A stretch of 12,272 nt of DNA from an uncultured Prevotellaceae bacterium. GTDB taxonomy: Bacteria; Bacteroidota; Bacteroidia; Bacteroidales; Bacteroidaceae. Within the stretch, counting starts at the first letter, position 1, and the number at the start of each line of letters is the position of its first letter. A model generated the notes under the pieces. That model saw nothing but the letters and a program-made list of their open reading frames with translations, ran no database searches and was not told the DNA's origin. The translations under genes and the position numbers were made by a program. The stretch lies in assembly GCA_937893145.1 (NCBI GenBank), contig CALBJW010000193.1, positions 1-12,272 on the forward strand. Direction: 5' to 3'. Positions 5,912 to 12,272 of the stretch are shown here, piece after piece.

Positions 5912-7375
5912 CTATTTGTTCTTCAAACATCTTTCTGCATCCATTCTTAGGAAGATGAACAGAAGGATAGTGAAGCCCCAGAGACTTGAACCTCCATAGG
6001 AGAAGAAAGGAAGAGGAATACCGATGACAGGTGTTAGTCCTAACACCATTCCCACATTAATAAATAGGTGGAACATAAAGATGCTGACCACAGAGTAGCC
6101 ATATACTCGTGCCATTGTGTCCACTTGTCGTTCTGCGACTGCAATAAGTCGCCAGATGAAAAAGAGATAAACGACCAGCACAGCAGCACTACCAACGAAA
6201 CCTTCTTCTTCACCAACCGTACAGAAGATGAAGTCGGTGTGCTGTTCTGGCACATACTTGAGTTTTGTCTGCGTTCCGTTGAGGAATCCCTTACCTGTCA
6301 GTCCGCCAGAACCGATGGCAATCTTTGCCTGGTTCACGTTATATCCTGCACCTCGAAGGTCTTCCTTCATACCAAGAAGTACCTCGATACGAGTACGTTG
6401 ATGGTCGGCAAGGTGTTCAAATGCTGTGTGGACAATGTAGAATGATACCGTAGAACATAAAGCAAATACTGCGATTAGGAAGTATTTGTATAGCTGATAA
6501 TATATTCCGAGACCAATCAGATACACAATCATCAAGATATTTATTGCCAACATGATTGTGCAAACATTAAACGGAACAACGTAGAACGCATAAAGGACTG
6601 CAACGAGAGTTGTGCCCCATCCACCGTAAACCATAATCTTTAGAGCCTGCTTATTGTGGGTATATACCCATGTCATGATTGTTGTAGAAACCATCGACAA
6701 GAGTAGCACACAGAACTCTCCCGTAATAACAGGCAGATAGAACATGGTGTCTTGGCTGAAACGAAGTCCTACGACGAAATAGACTACTGCCGCAAAGGCA
6801 CAGAACAACAAGCTTCCAGTCATTCCTTCTCTATAAAGAACAAGGAAGAAAGTGAGATATACGAGTGCAGTACCTGTCTCTTTCTGCAGGATAATAATAA
6901 GTATAGGGAAGACAATCATAGCAATACAAGTAAAGAATTGCTTTGATGCCTTCATCGAAAAACCGTATGAATCAATGTATTTGCCCAGTGCAAGTGCAAC
7001 GGCGAACTTGGCAAACTCAGCCGGTTGTATCTTTACAGGACCTAAAGGAATCCAAGAACGCGAACCTTTAGTGTCAGGAGCAATGACAATAGTCACAAGA
7101 AGTGCTAAAATCATTATTCCGTATATTACGAACGCTCCTGTGTCATAGAACTTGCGTTCAACCATCATCAATATTCCTGCAAGTCCTAACGATGTGATTG
7201 CCCATACCAACTGTTTTCCCGAGTTGGTATCGAAACTGAAAAGGTCAGGGTGGTTAAAGTCATAGCAAGCACCGCACACAGAGAACCAGCCCCATGTGAT
7301 GAGAATGACATACAAGAGGATTGTCACCCAATCGATGCTCATGAATATGCTTTTATTATCGTTCTCTGGTACCAT
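5912..7375 (-). CDS. rodA: SEDS peptidoglycan glycosyltransferase RodA
   Basis: This inner-membrane protein of 487 residues polymerises glycan strands from lipid II during elongation, paired with PBP2. SEDS landmarks are clear: SRSWIPLGPVKIQPAEFAK (105-123), GSGGLTGKGF (355-364), PEQHTDFIF (376-384) with the catalytic Asp at 381, and PFFSYGGSSL (456-465). It is longer than E. coli RodA (about 370 residues) because of an additional hydrophobic stretch around 205-315, as I recall is usual in Bacteroidota. The start is ambiguous. ATG 7375 (MVPEN...) gives a 20-nt overlap with mrdA and about 15 residues before the first helix. ATG 7435 would overlap mrdA by 80 nt and add 20 polar residues. ATG 7342 would leave 13 nt after mrdA. 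None has a clear Shine-Dalgarno. Last gene of the minus-strand operon. Confidence 0.94.
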   Translation of the reverse strand: MVPENDNKSIFMSIDWVTILLYVILITWGWFSVCGACYDFNHPDLFSFDTNSGKQLVWAITSLGLAGILMMVERKFYDTGAFVIYGIMILALLVTIVIAPDTKGSRSWIPLGPVKIQPAEFAKFAVALALGKYIDSYGFSMKASKQFFTCIAMIVFPILIIILQKETGTALVYLTFFLVLYREGMTGSLLFCAFAAVVYFVVGLRFSQDTMFYLPVITGEFCVLLLSMVSTTIMTWVYTHNKQALKIMVYGGWGTTLVAVLYAFYVVPFNVCTIMLAINILMIVYLIGLGIYYQLYKYFLIAVFALCSTVSFYIVHTAFEHLADHQRTRIEVLLGMKEDLRGAGYNVNQAKIAIGSGGLTGKGFLNGTQTKLKYVPEQHTDFIFCTVGEEEGFVGSAAVLVVYLFFIWRLIAVAERQVDTMARVYGYSVVSIFMFHLFINVGMVLGLTPVIGIPLPFFSYGGSSLWGFTILLFIFLRMDAERCLKNK

Positions 7376-9200
7376 ACGAGATATGACGATGTTGGAATGT
7401 TTCTGCTTTACGTTCGCTTGCTGGTGAAAGTTCACCGTTGATGTATTGCTCCATCATAAGGGCTCCGATAGGAACACCGAAGTGAGCACCGAATCCACCA
7501 TTCTCTACATATACAGCAATGGCAATCTTAGGATTCTCTCGTGGTGCAAAACCCATAAATGCCGAGTGGTCGTGTCCACGATTCTGAGCAGTACCAGTCT
7601 TTCCGCACACCTCATACATTGAAGTGTTGGCAGACTTACAGGTACCTCCCATTACAGCTTTACGCATACCTGCTACCACCTGTTCGTAGTATTTTGGTTG
7701 CACCTTTGTGTAGTGCTTCACCTTCAAACTATCTGCAATATGCCCACCTTCAATATTCTTGACAACATGCGGTGTGATGTAGTAACCTCTATTTGCAATA
7801 GTAGCACCGAGGTTTGCTATTTGAAGAGGAGTAAGTGTAACCTCACCCTGACCAATGGCAATTGAGATGATGGAAAGCGGAGACCAAACCTTGAAGGCGT
7901 TGTCATAGTAGTCTGCATTAGGAATCATGCCTCGTGCTTCACCAGGAAGGTCAACTCCCAACTTATATCCAAATCCCATGCTGACCATATAGTCTTTCCA
8001 TGTTGTCATGGCTTCGTGGAGAGTTCCATATTTTGTGCGGTTGCTCAGCATGTGGTATAGTCCCCAACAGAAGTAACCGTTGCATGAAGTGGCAATAGCA
8101 GGAACGAGAGGAAGAGGTGCGGGATGACCGTGACAGCCTACTTTCAATCGACCGAAACGGAATCCTCGTGAACAAGGATAAGCTGTACTGCTTGTTATTA
8201 TTCCCTCTTGCATGAAAGTGAGTCCCTGACTTGTCTTGAAGGTTGAACCAGGAGGATAAGTACCTGAAATGGCACGGTTGAGCATTGGTTTCATAGGGTT
8301 GCGCTGCATCTCAACCATGTGCTTACCTCTTTCTTTACCTTCCATGAGGTGAGCATCATAGTTTGGAGCAGACACAAGACATAAAATCTCACCAGTCTTT
8401 GGTTCGATTGCCACAATACTGCCCATCTTGCCTTCCATCAGTCGTTCTCCAAGTTTCTGGAGTTTCATGTCGATGCTGAGAGTGAGGTTCTTGCCAGGAA
8501 CTGGTTTGCGGTCGAAAGCACCGTTCTTGTAATGTCCCTGTATTCTTCCTCTTGCATCGCGGAGCAATACCTCAACACCTTTTTCGCCTCTTAATTCAGC
8601 TTCGTATGAACGCTCAACGCCCTGTTTGCCGATATAGTCACCAGCATCATAATAGTTGTCGTTCTCAATATCTTTTGGAGAAACCTCAGCCACATCACCA
8701 AGCACATGAGCACCGTTATCGTTTACATAACGACGGATAGAACGCTCTCGGATGGAGAAGCCTCTGAAATGGAAAAGCTTTTCCTGAAATATAGAGAATT
8801 CCTCAGCAGGAATCTGCGACATGAAGAGTTGTTGAGTGTAAGTCGAATATCCAGGGTTCTTGTTGATGTCCTTGATGGCATCCATTCTTGTATCAAACTC
8901 ATCTCTTGTGATATTCAGTGCTTTACAGAAGTCGAGAGTGTCGAGGTCCTCCATCTCTCGCATAATGACCATAACATCATAGGCAGGTTGGTTATATACG
9001 AGAAGATCGCCATTGCGGTCGTATATGACACCTCGTGAAGGGAAGATGACATTGTTGAGGAAGGCATTGCTTTCAGCACTCTCCTTGAAGTTGCTGCTCA
9101 TCAGCTGAAGGAACGCGAGACGCACAATATATGTGACCACAATGCAGAAAGCAATGCCGCCAATAACAAATTTGCGAGATTCGAGTTCCTTGTCTTTCAC
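7356..9200 (-). CDS. mrdA: Penicillin-binding protein 2 (elongation transpeptidase)
   Basis: This 614-residue class B PBP crosslinks peptidoglycan with RodA in the elongasome. A short cytoplasmic N-terminus is followed by one membrane anchor (about 11-33), the pedestal domain with SRGVIYDRNGDLL (55-67), and the transpeptidase domain. The catalytic motifs are complete: S319-T-F-K322, S372-C-N374 and K534-T-G536 (followed by TAQN). The domain opens with SIVAIEPKTGEIL (261-273). Length is normal for PBP2. The start is GTG at 9200: mreD's stop codon sits in the same frame only 3 nt upstream and the next Met (34) would remove the anchor. AAGGA 7 nt before the GTG supports it. The C-terminus overlaps rodA by 20 nt under the start chosen there, implying coupled synthesis of the two partner enzymes. 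Target of beta-lactams such as mecillinam in other species. Confidence 0.96.
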   Translation of the reverse strand: MKDKELESRKFVIGGIAFCIVVTYIVRLAFLQLMSSNFKESAESNAFLNNVIFPSRGVIYDRNGDLLVYNQPAYDVMVIMREMEDLDTLDFCKALNITRDEFDTRMDAIKDINKNPGYSTYTQQLFMSQIPAEEFSIFQEKLFHFRGFSIRERSIRRYVNDNGAHVLGDVAEVSPKDIENDNYYDAGDYIGKQGVERSYEAELRGEKGVEVLLRDARGRIQGHYKNGAFDRKPVPGKNLTLSIDMKLQKLGERLMEGKMGSIVAIEPKTGEILCLVSAPNYDAHLMEGKERGKHMVEMQRNPMKPMLNRAISGTYPPGSTFKTSQGLTFMQEGIITSSTAYPCSRGFRFGRLKVGCHGHPAPLPLVPAIATSCNGYFCWGLYHMLSNRTKYGTLHEAMTTWKDYMVSMGFGYKLGVDLPGEARGMIPNADYYDNAFKVWSPLSIISIAIGQGEVTLTPLQIANLGATIANRGYYITPHVVKNIEGGHIADSLKVKHYTKVQPKYYEQVVAGMRKAVMGGTCKSANTSMYEVCGKTGTAQNRGHDHSAFMGFAPRENPKIAIAVYVENGGFGAHFGVPIGALMMEQYINGELSPASERKAETFQHRHISYGTRER

Positions 9201-9203
9201 TTT

Positions 9204-9710
9204 TTATTCCTTATTTTTTGTGAGAAGTTCAAAGATGATTGTGATGAAAGTAGAAATGAGAGTTCCGCCTCCGATGGCAGCAAGAGTCAGTTGCCAGTTG
9301 GAGATGGTGAATGCCTCAAGAGCATAAAACACGGTATGCAGGATGAGCATACATATTATGGTGTAGATAATGAATCGTCCCAGTCCCATTGTCTTGAAAC
9401 TTGGAGTGAAGTCTTCGGCAGCATCACGAGGTGTGAACATCTCGATAAGTTTTGGTTGAAGCATTGCGAGCAGGGTGCAGCTTGCCGAACCTATACCTGC
9501 AGTGTTGGAAAACATATCGAAGATGAGACCTGTGAAGAATGCCCAAAGGAGCATCTCGATGCGTCCACTCTCCTTGTGAAAAAGCAGGACCATATATCCC
9601 AGCATCAGTGGAGTGACATAGCCGAGAATATGAATGTTGTTGAATATCAGTATCTGGCATACCAATACAACCATCATTCTGCCCAATCGTGTTATATGAC
9701 TATAATCCAT
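9204..9710 (-). CDS. mreD: Rod shape-determining membrane protein MreD
   Basis: The 168-residue protein is almost entirely hydrophobic, with about 5-6 predicted membrane helices (roughly 12-30, 32-46, 52-68, 72-90, 112-134, 138-163). Size, topology and the position between mreC and mrdA identify it as MreD, the small integral-membrane partner of MreC in the elongasome. TGLIFDMFSNTAGIGSAS (60-77) corresponds to the family's conserved Gly-Asp loop in the middle of the protein. ATG 9710 is used; a stop lies in frame a few codons upstream. It follows mreC by 53 nt with no promoter seen, and mrdA begins 3 nt after its TAA in the same reading frame. Confidence 0.9.
   Translation of the reverse strand: MDYSHITRLGRMMVVLVCQILIFNNIHILGYVTPLMLGYMVLLFHKESGRIEMLLWAFFTGLIFDMFSNTAGIGSASCTLLAMLQPKLIEMFTPRDAAEDFTPSFKTMGLGRFIIYTIICMLILHTVFYALEAFTISNWQLTLAAIGGGTLISTFITIIFELLTKNKE
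9208..9212 (-). promoter_or_regulatory. Ribosome-binding site fixing the GTG start of mrdA
   Basis: On the minus strand 9212-9208 reads AAGGA, 7 nt before the GTG at 9200. It lies inside the last codons of mreD. A good Shine-Dalgarno is uncommon in this window (holB has the other clear one) and supports the non-ATG start. Confidence 0.65.
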
Positions 9711-9763
9711 TATGAACCTATTGCTCTAAAATCTTTTCTTATTCTAAGTTTCTTTGCTGATGC

Positions 9764-10819
9764 CTATTCTGTTTTGGCATCCTCCTTAGTTGCCTTGTCG
9801 TTTGTGGAGTCCTGATTGCTGTTTTCGCCTTCAGGGTTCTCACTCTCTTCAAGAGCCTTCAACTCAGCCTGTCGCTTAGCCTCTTCCTCCTTCTTAATCT
9901 TCTCAGCCTCTTTGAGTTCCTCTTCAATCTTCTTCATCTCAGCCTTTTCTTCCTCAGCCTTTGTAAGGTCTGGTTCTTCGTCGATATTGAGCGAATCAGC
10001 CTTCTCTTCGAGTCGAACACGTTCTGGAGAGTGGAAGTTTGTTATCACACTTACCTCACGAAGATTCTTGAAGTCGGTGAAGAGTTTTACCTTAAGCATG
10101 TAAGACATTCCGTCTTCTGAGTTGACAACAGAGATAACCTCACCGATAGGGATGTTAGGAGGGAAGATGTCTGAGAAACCGTTTGTCTCGATGATTTCTC
10201 CCACCTTAATCTTTGCATGTCGAGGGAAACCGGTAGCGTATGCAATGTCAGGAGAAATGCGTTTCCATGTGAGAGTACCGAAATACTCTGATTCCTGAAC
10301 GCGGCAACTAATCTTCGAGTGGATGCTGATGACAGGGAGAATGACAGAGTAGTGCTGTGATGTCATGTAAACGATGCCCACTACACCACCAGAACTTACC
10401 ACACCCATCTCCTCGTGTATGCCATCGGCTCTACCCTTGTTGATGGTGAGGAGGTTCGCACCTCGATGCAGGGTGCTGTTGATGACCTGAGCGTTAACCA
10501 TGTGGTACTGAGCCGATAGACCTTCCACCTCAAGCGAGTCAATGCCCATGTCGATGAGTTTCTGCTGCAGTCCTCTTACCTGCATTCGCAAAGCCTCGTT
10601 CTCCTTCTCCATCTGGTTGTTGATGGTCTGCAGATTGAGATAGGACGAAACACTGCTAATGGCGTTATAGACAGAGCCTACAACACCATTAGCAGTTGTG
10701 AAGTACACACTTTTCTGATATCCATTGTAACTGAACAGTGATACAAGACTTATCACCTCCAGCAGAATGAATACGAACCAGTGCTTATAGTTTACAAAGA
10801 AATCTATTAAGTTCTTCAT
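9764..10819 (-). CDS. mreC: Rod shape-determining protein MreC with a long charged C-terminal tail
   Basis: The 351-residue protein is a bitopic inner-membrane component of the elongasome that links cytoplasmic MreB to periplasmic PBP2. It has a short N-terminus, one membrane helix (about 13-31), a coiled coil rich in heptad-type residues (about 62-95), and the double beta-barrel MreC domain (about 105-262) with VINSTLHRGANLLTINKG (112-129), SSGGVVGIV (142-150) and GEIIETNGFSDIFPPNIPIG (207-226). Residues 263-351 form an unusual tail: highly charged Glu/Lys/Ala-rich (about 284-325), then Asn/Asp/Glu/Thr-rich. Many MreC proteins end soon after the barrel. The tail should be periplasmic by topology. 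mreB lies 7 nt upstream and mreD 53 nt downstream. Confidence 0.94.
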   Translation of the reverse strand: MKNLIDFFVNYKHWFVFILLEVISLVSLFSYNGYQKSVYFTTANGVVGSVYNAISSVSSYLNLQTINNQMEKENEALRMQVRGLQQKLIDMGIDSLEVEGLSAQYHMVNAQVINSTLHRGANLLTINKGRADGIHEEMGVVSSGGVVGIVYMTSQHYSVILPVISIHSKISCRVQESEYFGTLTWKRISPDIAYATGFPRHAKIKVGEIIETNGFSDIFPPNIPIGEVISVVNSEDGMSYMLKVKLFTDFKNLREVSVITNFHSPERVRLEEKADSLNIDEEPDLTKAEEEKAEMKKIEEELKEAEKIKKEEEAKRQAELKALEESENPEGENSNQDSTNDKATKEDAKTE

Positions 10820-10826
10820 TCTATTT

Positions 10827-11861
10827 TTAGCCGTTCACGTTGCGCATCAAGAACTGGAAGTTGTGTACGTTTTTGAGTGCGATGCCTGTACCCTTAGCCA
10901 CTGAGTGCAATGGGTCGTCATCAACGTGGAACTGAATCTTAATCTTTTCAGTGAGACGTCTGTCAAGACCGCGGAGAAGTGCACCACCACCAGTGAGCCA
11001 GATACCGTTCTTCACGATGTCGGCATAGAGTTCTGGAGGAGTCTGCTCGAGAGCCTGAAGCACGGCAGTCTCAATCTTAGCGATAGTCTTGTCGATGCAG
11101 TGAGCGATTTCCTGATAGCAAACGCTAATCTCCATTGGGAGGGCTGTGATACGGTTTGGACCATGAACAACGAAGTCTTCTGGAGCATCCTCACCGAGGT
11201 CAGTGAGAGCCGAACCAACATTAATCTTGATACGCTCAGCCATACGCTCTGATACCTTCACGTTGTGCTGACGGCTCATATAGTCCTGGATGTCGGCAGT
11301 GAGTTCATCACCAGCCACACGGATTGAGTTGTTGCTTACGATACCACCGAGTGAGATGACAGCGATTTCGGTAGAACCACCACCTATGTCAACAATCATC
11401 TGTCCTTCTGGAGCTTCAACGTCGATACCACAACCGATGGCAGCAGCCATAGGTTCGAAGATAAGGTAAACGTCGCGTCCACCAGAGTGCTCAGCACTAT
11501 CACGAACGGCACGAAGTTCTACTTCTGTCGAACCAGAAGGAACACCGATAACCATGCGGAGTGAAGGAGTGAAGAGGTGACGACCAGCGTTAACCATCTT
11601 GATGAGACCACGCATCATCTGTTCGCAGGCATTGAAGTCTGCAATCACACCGTCGCGGAGAGGGCGACAAGTGCGGATGCTCTCGTGAGTCTTTTCGTGC
11701 ATCATCTTTGCCTTTGTACCAACAGCAATCATCTTGTTTGTCTTGCGGTCAAGGGCTACAACGGAAGGCTCATCTACTACAATCTTACCATTACAAGTGA
11801 TAATGGTATTTGCAGTACCGAGGTCCATTGCTATATCTTGTTGTAGAGAGAAAAATCCCAT
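10827..11861 (-). CDS. mreB: Actin-like cell-shape protein MreB
   Basis: The 344-residue protein forms membrane-bound antiparallel filaments that orient the elongasome. All actin-fold motifs are present: phosphate-1 DLGTANT (13-19), the catalytic-region Glu136 in FEPMAAAIG (135-143), phosphate-2 DIGGGSTEIAV (158-168), and the adenosine motif TGGGALLRGLDRRL (290-303). IGVPSG (105-110) and the hydrophobic start MGFFSL also fit; the latter may act as a membrane-binding end. Length is typical. ATG 11861 begins directly before the conserved body. A tandem repeat fills most of the 55-nt gap to purH, and I see no TAnnTTTG box there, so mreB is probably transcribed from upstream, through or within purH. 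Confidence 0.97.
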   Translation of the reverse strand: MGFFSLQQDIAMDLGTANTIITCNGKIVVDEPSVVALDRKTNKMIAVGTKAKMMHEKTHESIRTCRPLRDGVIADFNACEQMMRGLIKMVNAGRHLFTPSLRMVIGVPSGSTEVELRAVRDSAEHSGGRDVYLIFEPMAAAIGCGIDVEAPEGQMIVDIGGGSTEIAVISLGGIVSNNSIRVAGDELTADIQDYMSRQHNVKVSERMAERIKINVGSALTDLGEDAPEDFVVHGPNRITALPMEISVCYQEIAHCIDKTIAKIETAVLQALEQTPPELYADIVKNGIWLTGGGALLRGLDRRLTEKIKIQFHVDDDPLHSVAKGTGIALKNVHNFQFLMRNVNG

Positions 11862-11870
11862 TGTTTTTTC

Positions 11871-11914
11871 GGTTTAGAGGTTTATGGGTTTATGGGTTTA
11901 GTGGTTTATGGGTT
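11871..11914. repeat. Degenerate telomere-like tandem repeat between purH and mreB
   Basis: On the plus strand this 44-bp stretch is made of about five imperfect 7-9 bp units built on GGTTTA(T/G) and GGGTTTAT, with two exact GGGTTTAT-type units in the middle. It occupies most of the purH-mreB gap and ends 2 nt before the purH stop codon. Similar GTTTATGGG-like short repeats are, from memory, common between genes in Bacteroidales. It does not form a hairpin, because one strand is G/T-rich and the other A/C-rich. Confidence 0.75.
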
Positions 11915-11916
11915 GC

Positions 11917-12272
11917 TTACTTAGCGAAGTATGCGTGGATAGCAGTGTCGTAGTGTGAAGAAACACCGAATGCACGTTCTGCAAACTGCTTGCGCTGTGC
12001 CTTAGTAGTTTCAGCACCCTGAGCCTTGATGATGTCAGTGAGCATCTGGTACTCAGCCTTTGAAGGAACGATAACTACATCGTTGAAGTTCTTTGCAGCA
12101 GCACGGATGAGTGAGATACCACCAATGTCAATCTTCTCGATGATTGTTGGTTCGTCGTTAGTGTTGGCAACTGTCTCCTCGAAAGGATAGAGGTCAACGA
12201 TGACGAGGTCGATCTCGGGGATCTCATACTGTGCCATCTGCTCCTGGTCACCCTGCAACTCTCTGCGACCGA
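11917..12272 (-). CDS. purH: PurH, IMP cyclohydrolase domain; gene ends at the domain boundary (5' part outside window)
   Basis: The last 117 codons of the gene are visible, and the frame stays open to the window edge. GRRELQGD followed by EIPEIDLVIVDLYPFEETVA, IIEKIDIGGISLIRAAAKN and SSHYDTAIHAYF match the MGS-like IMP cyclohydrolase domain of PurH, which closes FAICAR to IMP in the last step of purine synthesis. In the common bifunctional enzyme (over 500 residues) this region is followed by the AICAR formyltransferase domain. Here a TAA follows two residues after the YF that ends the cyclohydrolase domain, and mreB begins 55 nt later. So the protein is probably a separate cyclohydrolase of about 190 residues. 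A TTG at 12258 is not the start because conserved sequence continues upstream of it. It is the first gene in the window of the mre operon direction. Confidence 0.9.
   Translation of the reverse strand, partial: GRRELQGDQEQMAQYEIPEIDLVIVDLYPFEETVANTNDEPTIIEKIDIGGISLIRAAAKNFNDVVIVPSKAEYQMLTDIIKAQGAETTKAQRKQFAERAFGVSSHYDTAIHAYFAK

Noticed and set aside
9291..9815. A 174-codon open frame on the plus strand, opposite mreD and the end of mreC
   Set aside because: It lies antisense to mreD, whose hydrophobic composition and operon position are convincing. The antisense product is Cys/His-rich with no recognisable domain, and it has no promoter or ribosome-binding site.
9816..10103. A 95-codon plus-strand frame with a Ser/Phe-rich product opposite the MreC tail
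   Set aside because: It is the antisense shadow of the Glu/Lys-rich codons of the MreC tail and has no start signals.
12256..12258. TTG as a possible start of the purH fragment
   Set aside because: In-frame conserved residues (GRRE) continue upstream to the window edge, so the gene begins outside the window.
1..12272. Mobile elements, CRISPR arrays, toxin-antitoxin or defence modules
   Set aside because: No transposase, integrase, spaced direct repeats or known defence domains were seen; every gene fits a conserved housekeeping or transport family.

Overview
The window looks like chromosomal housekeeping DNA from a member of the Bacteroidota, most likely a Prevotella/Segatella-type Bacteroidales. 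The evidence is the Bacteroidota promoter signature (TTTG about 20 nt upstream of TAnnTTTG) in front of several genes, a gldH homologue, a holB-ricT-gldH cluster, and the order purH-mreB-mreC-mreD-mrdA-rodA. The genus is an inference from overall protein character; no search was run.

Layout. At 1-55 is the 5' part of a tRNA-Phe gene on the minus strand, cut by the window edge, with its promoter at 74-105. A minus-strand MaoC-fold hydratase follows at 187-654, with a strong hairpin 13 nt past its stop. A divergent intergenic region (655-812) separates it from a plus-strand run: an MFS transporter (813-1985), metF (2056-3009), holB (3080-4192), ricT/PSP1 (4202-5428) and gldH (5425-5880). holB, ricT and gldH are packed like an operon (9-nt gap, then a 4-nt ATGA overlap). 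From 5912 to the right end everything is on the minus strand. Read in the direction of transcription this is purH (cut by the right edge), mreB, mreC, mreD, mrdA (PBP2) and rodA, the cell-elongation module. The gaps are short or negative: 55, 7, 53 and 3 nt, then a 20-nt overlap.

How the genes work together. MreB filaments, MreC, MreD, the SEDS glycosyltransferase RodA and the transpeptidase PBP2 form the elongasome that builds lateral peptidoglycan in rods. HolB is the clamp-loader delta' subunit. RicT is an Fe-S-type PSP1 protein, and GldH is a lipoprotein first known from gliding motility but also found in non-gliding Bacteroidota. MetF supplies methyl-tetrahydrofolate for methionine synthesis. 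PurH makes IMP from FAICAR.

I see no mobile element, CRISPR array, phage gene or defence system, and no convincing undescribed multi-gene system. The points most worth a second look are: a purH gene that stops exactly at the end of the IMP cyclohydrolase domain; a delta' subunit without zinc-module cysteines; a long charged tail on MreC; an extra cysteine cluster and an unstable-looking repeat tail on RicT; two promoter -7 boxes whose last base forms a false GTG start; a telomere-like tandem repeat before mreB; and a long hairpin after the MaoC gene.
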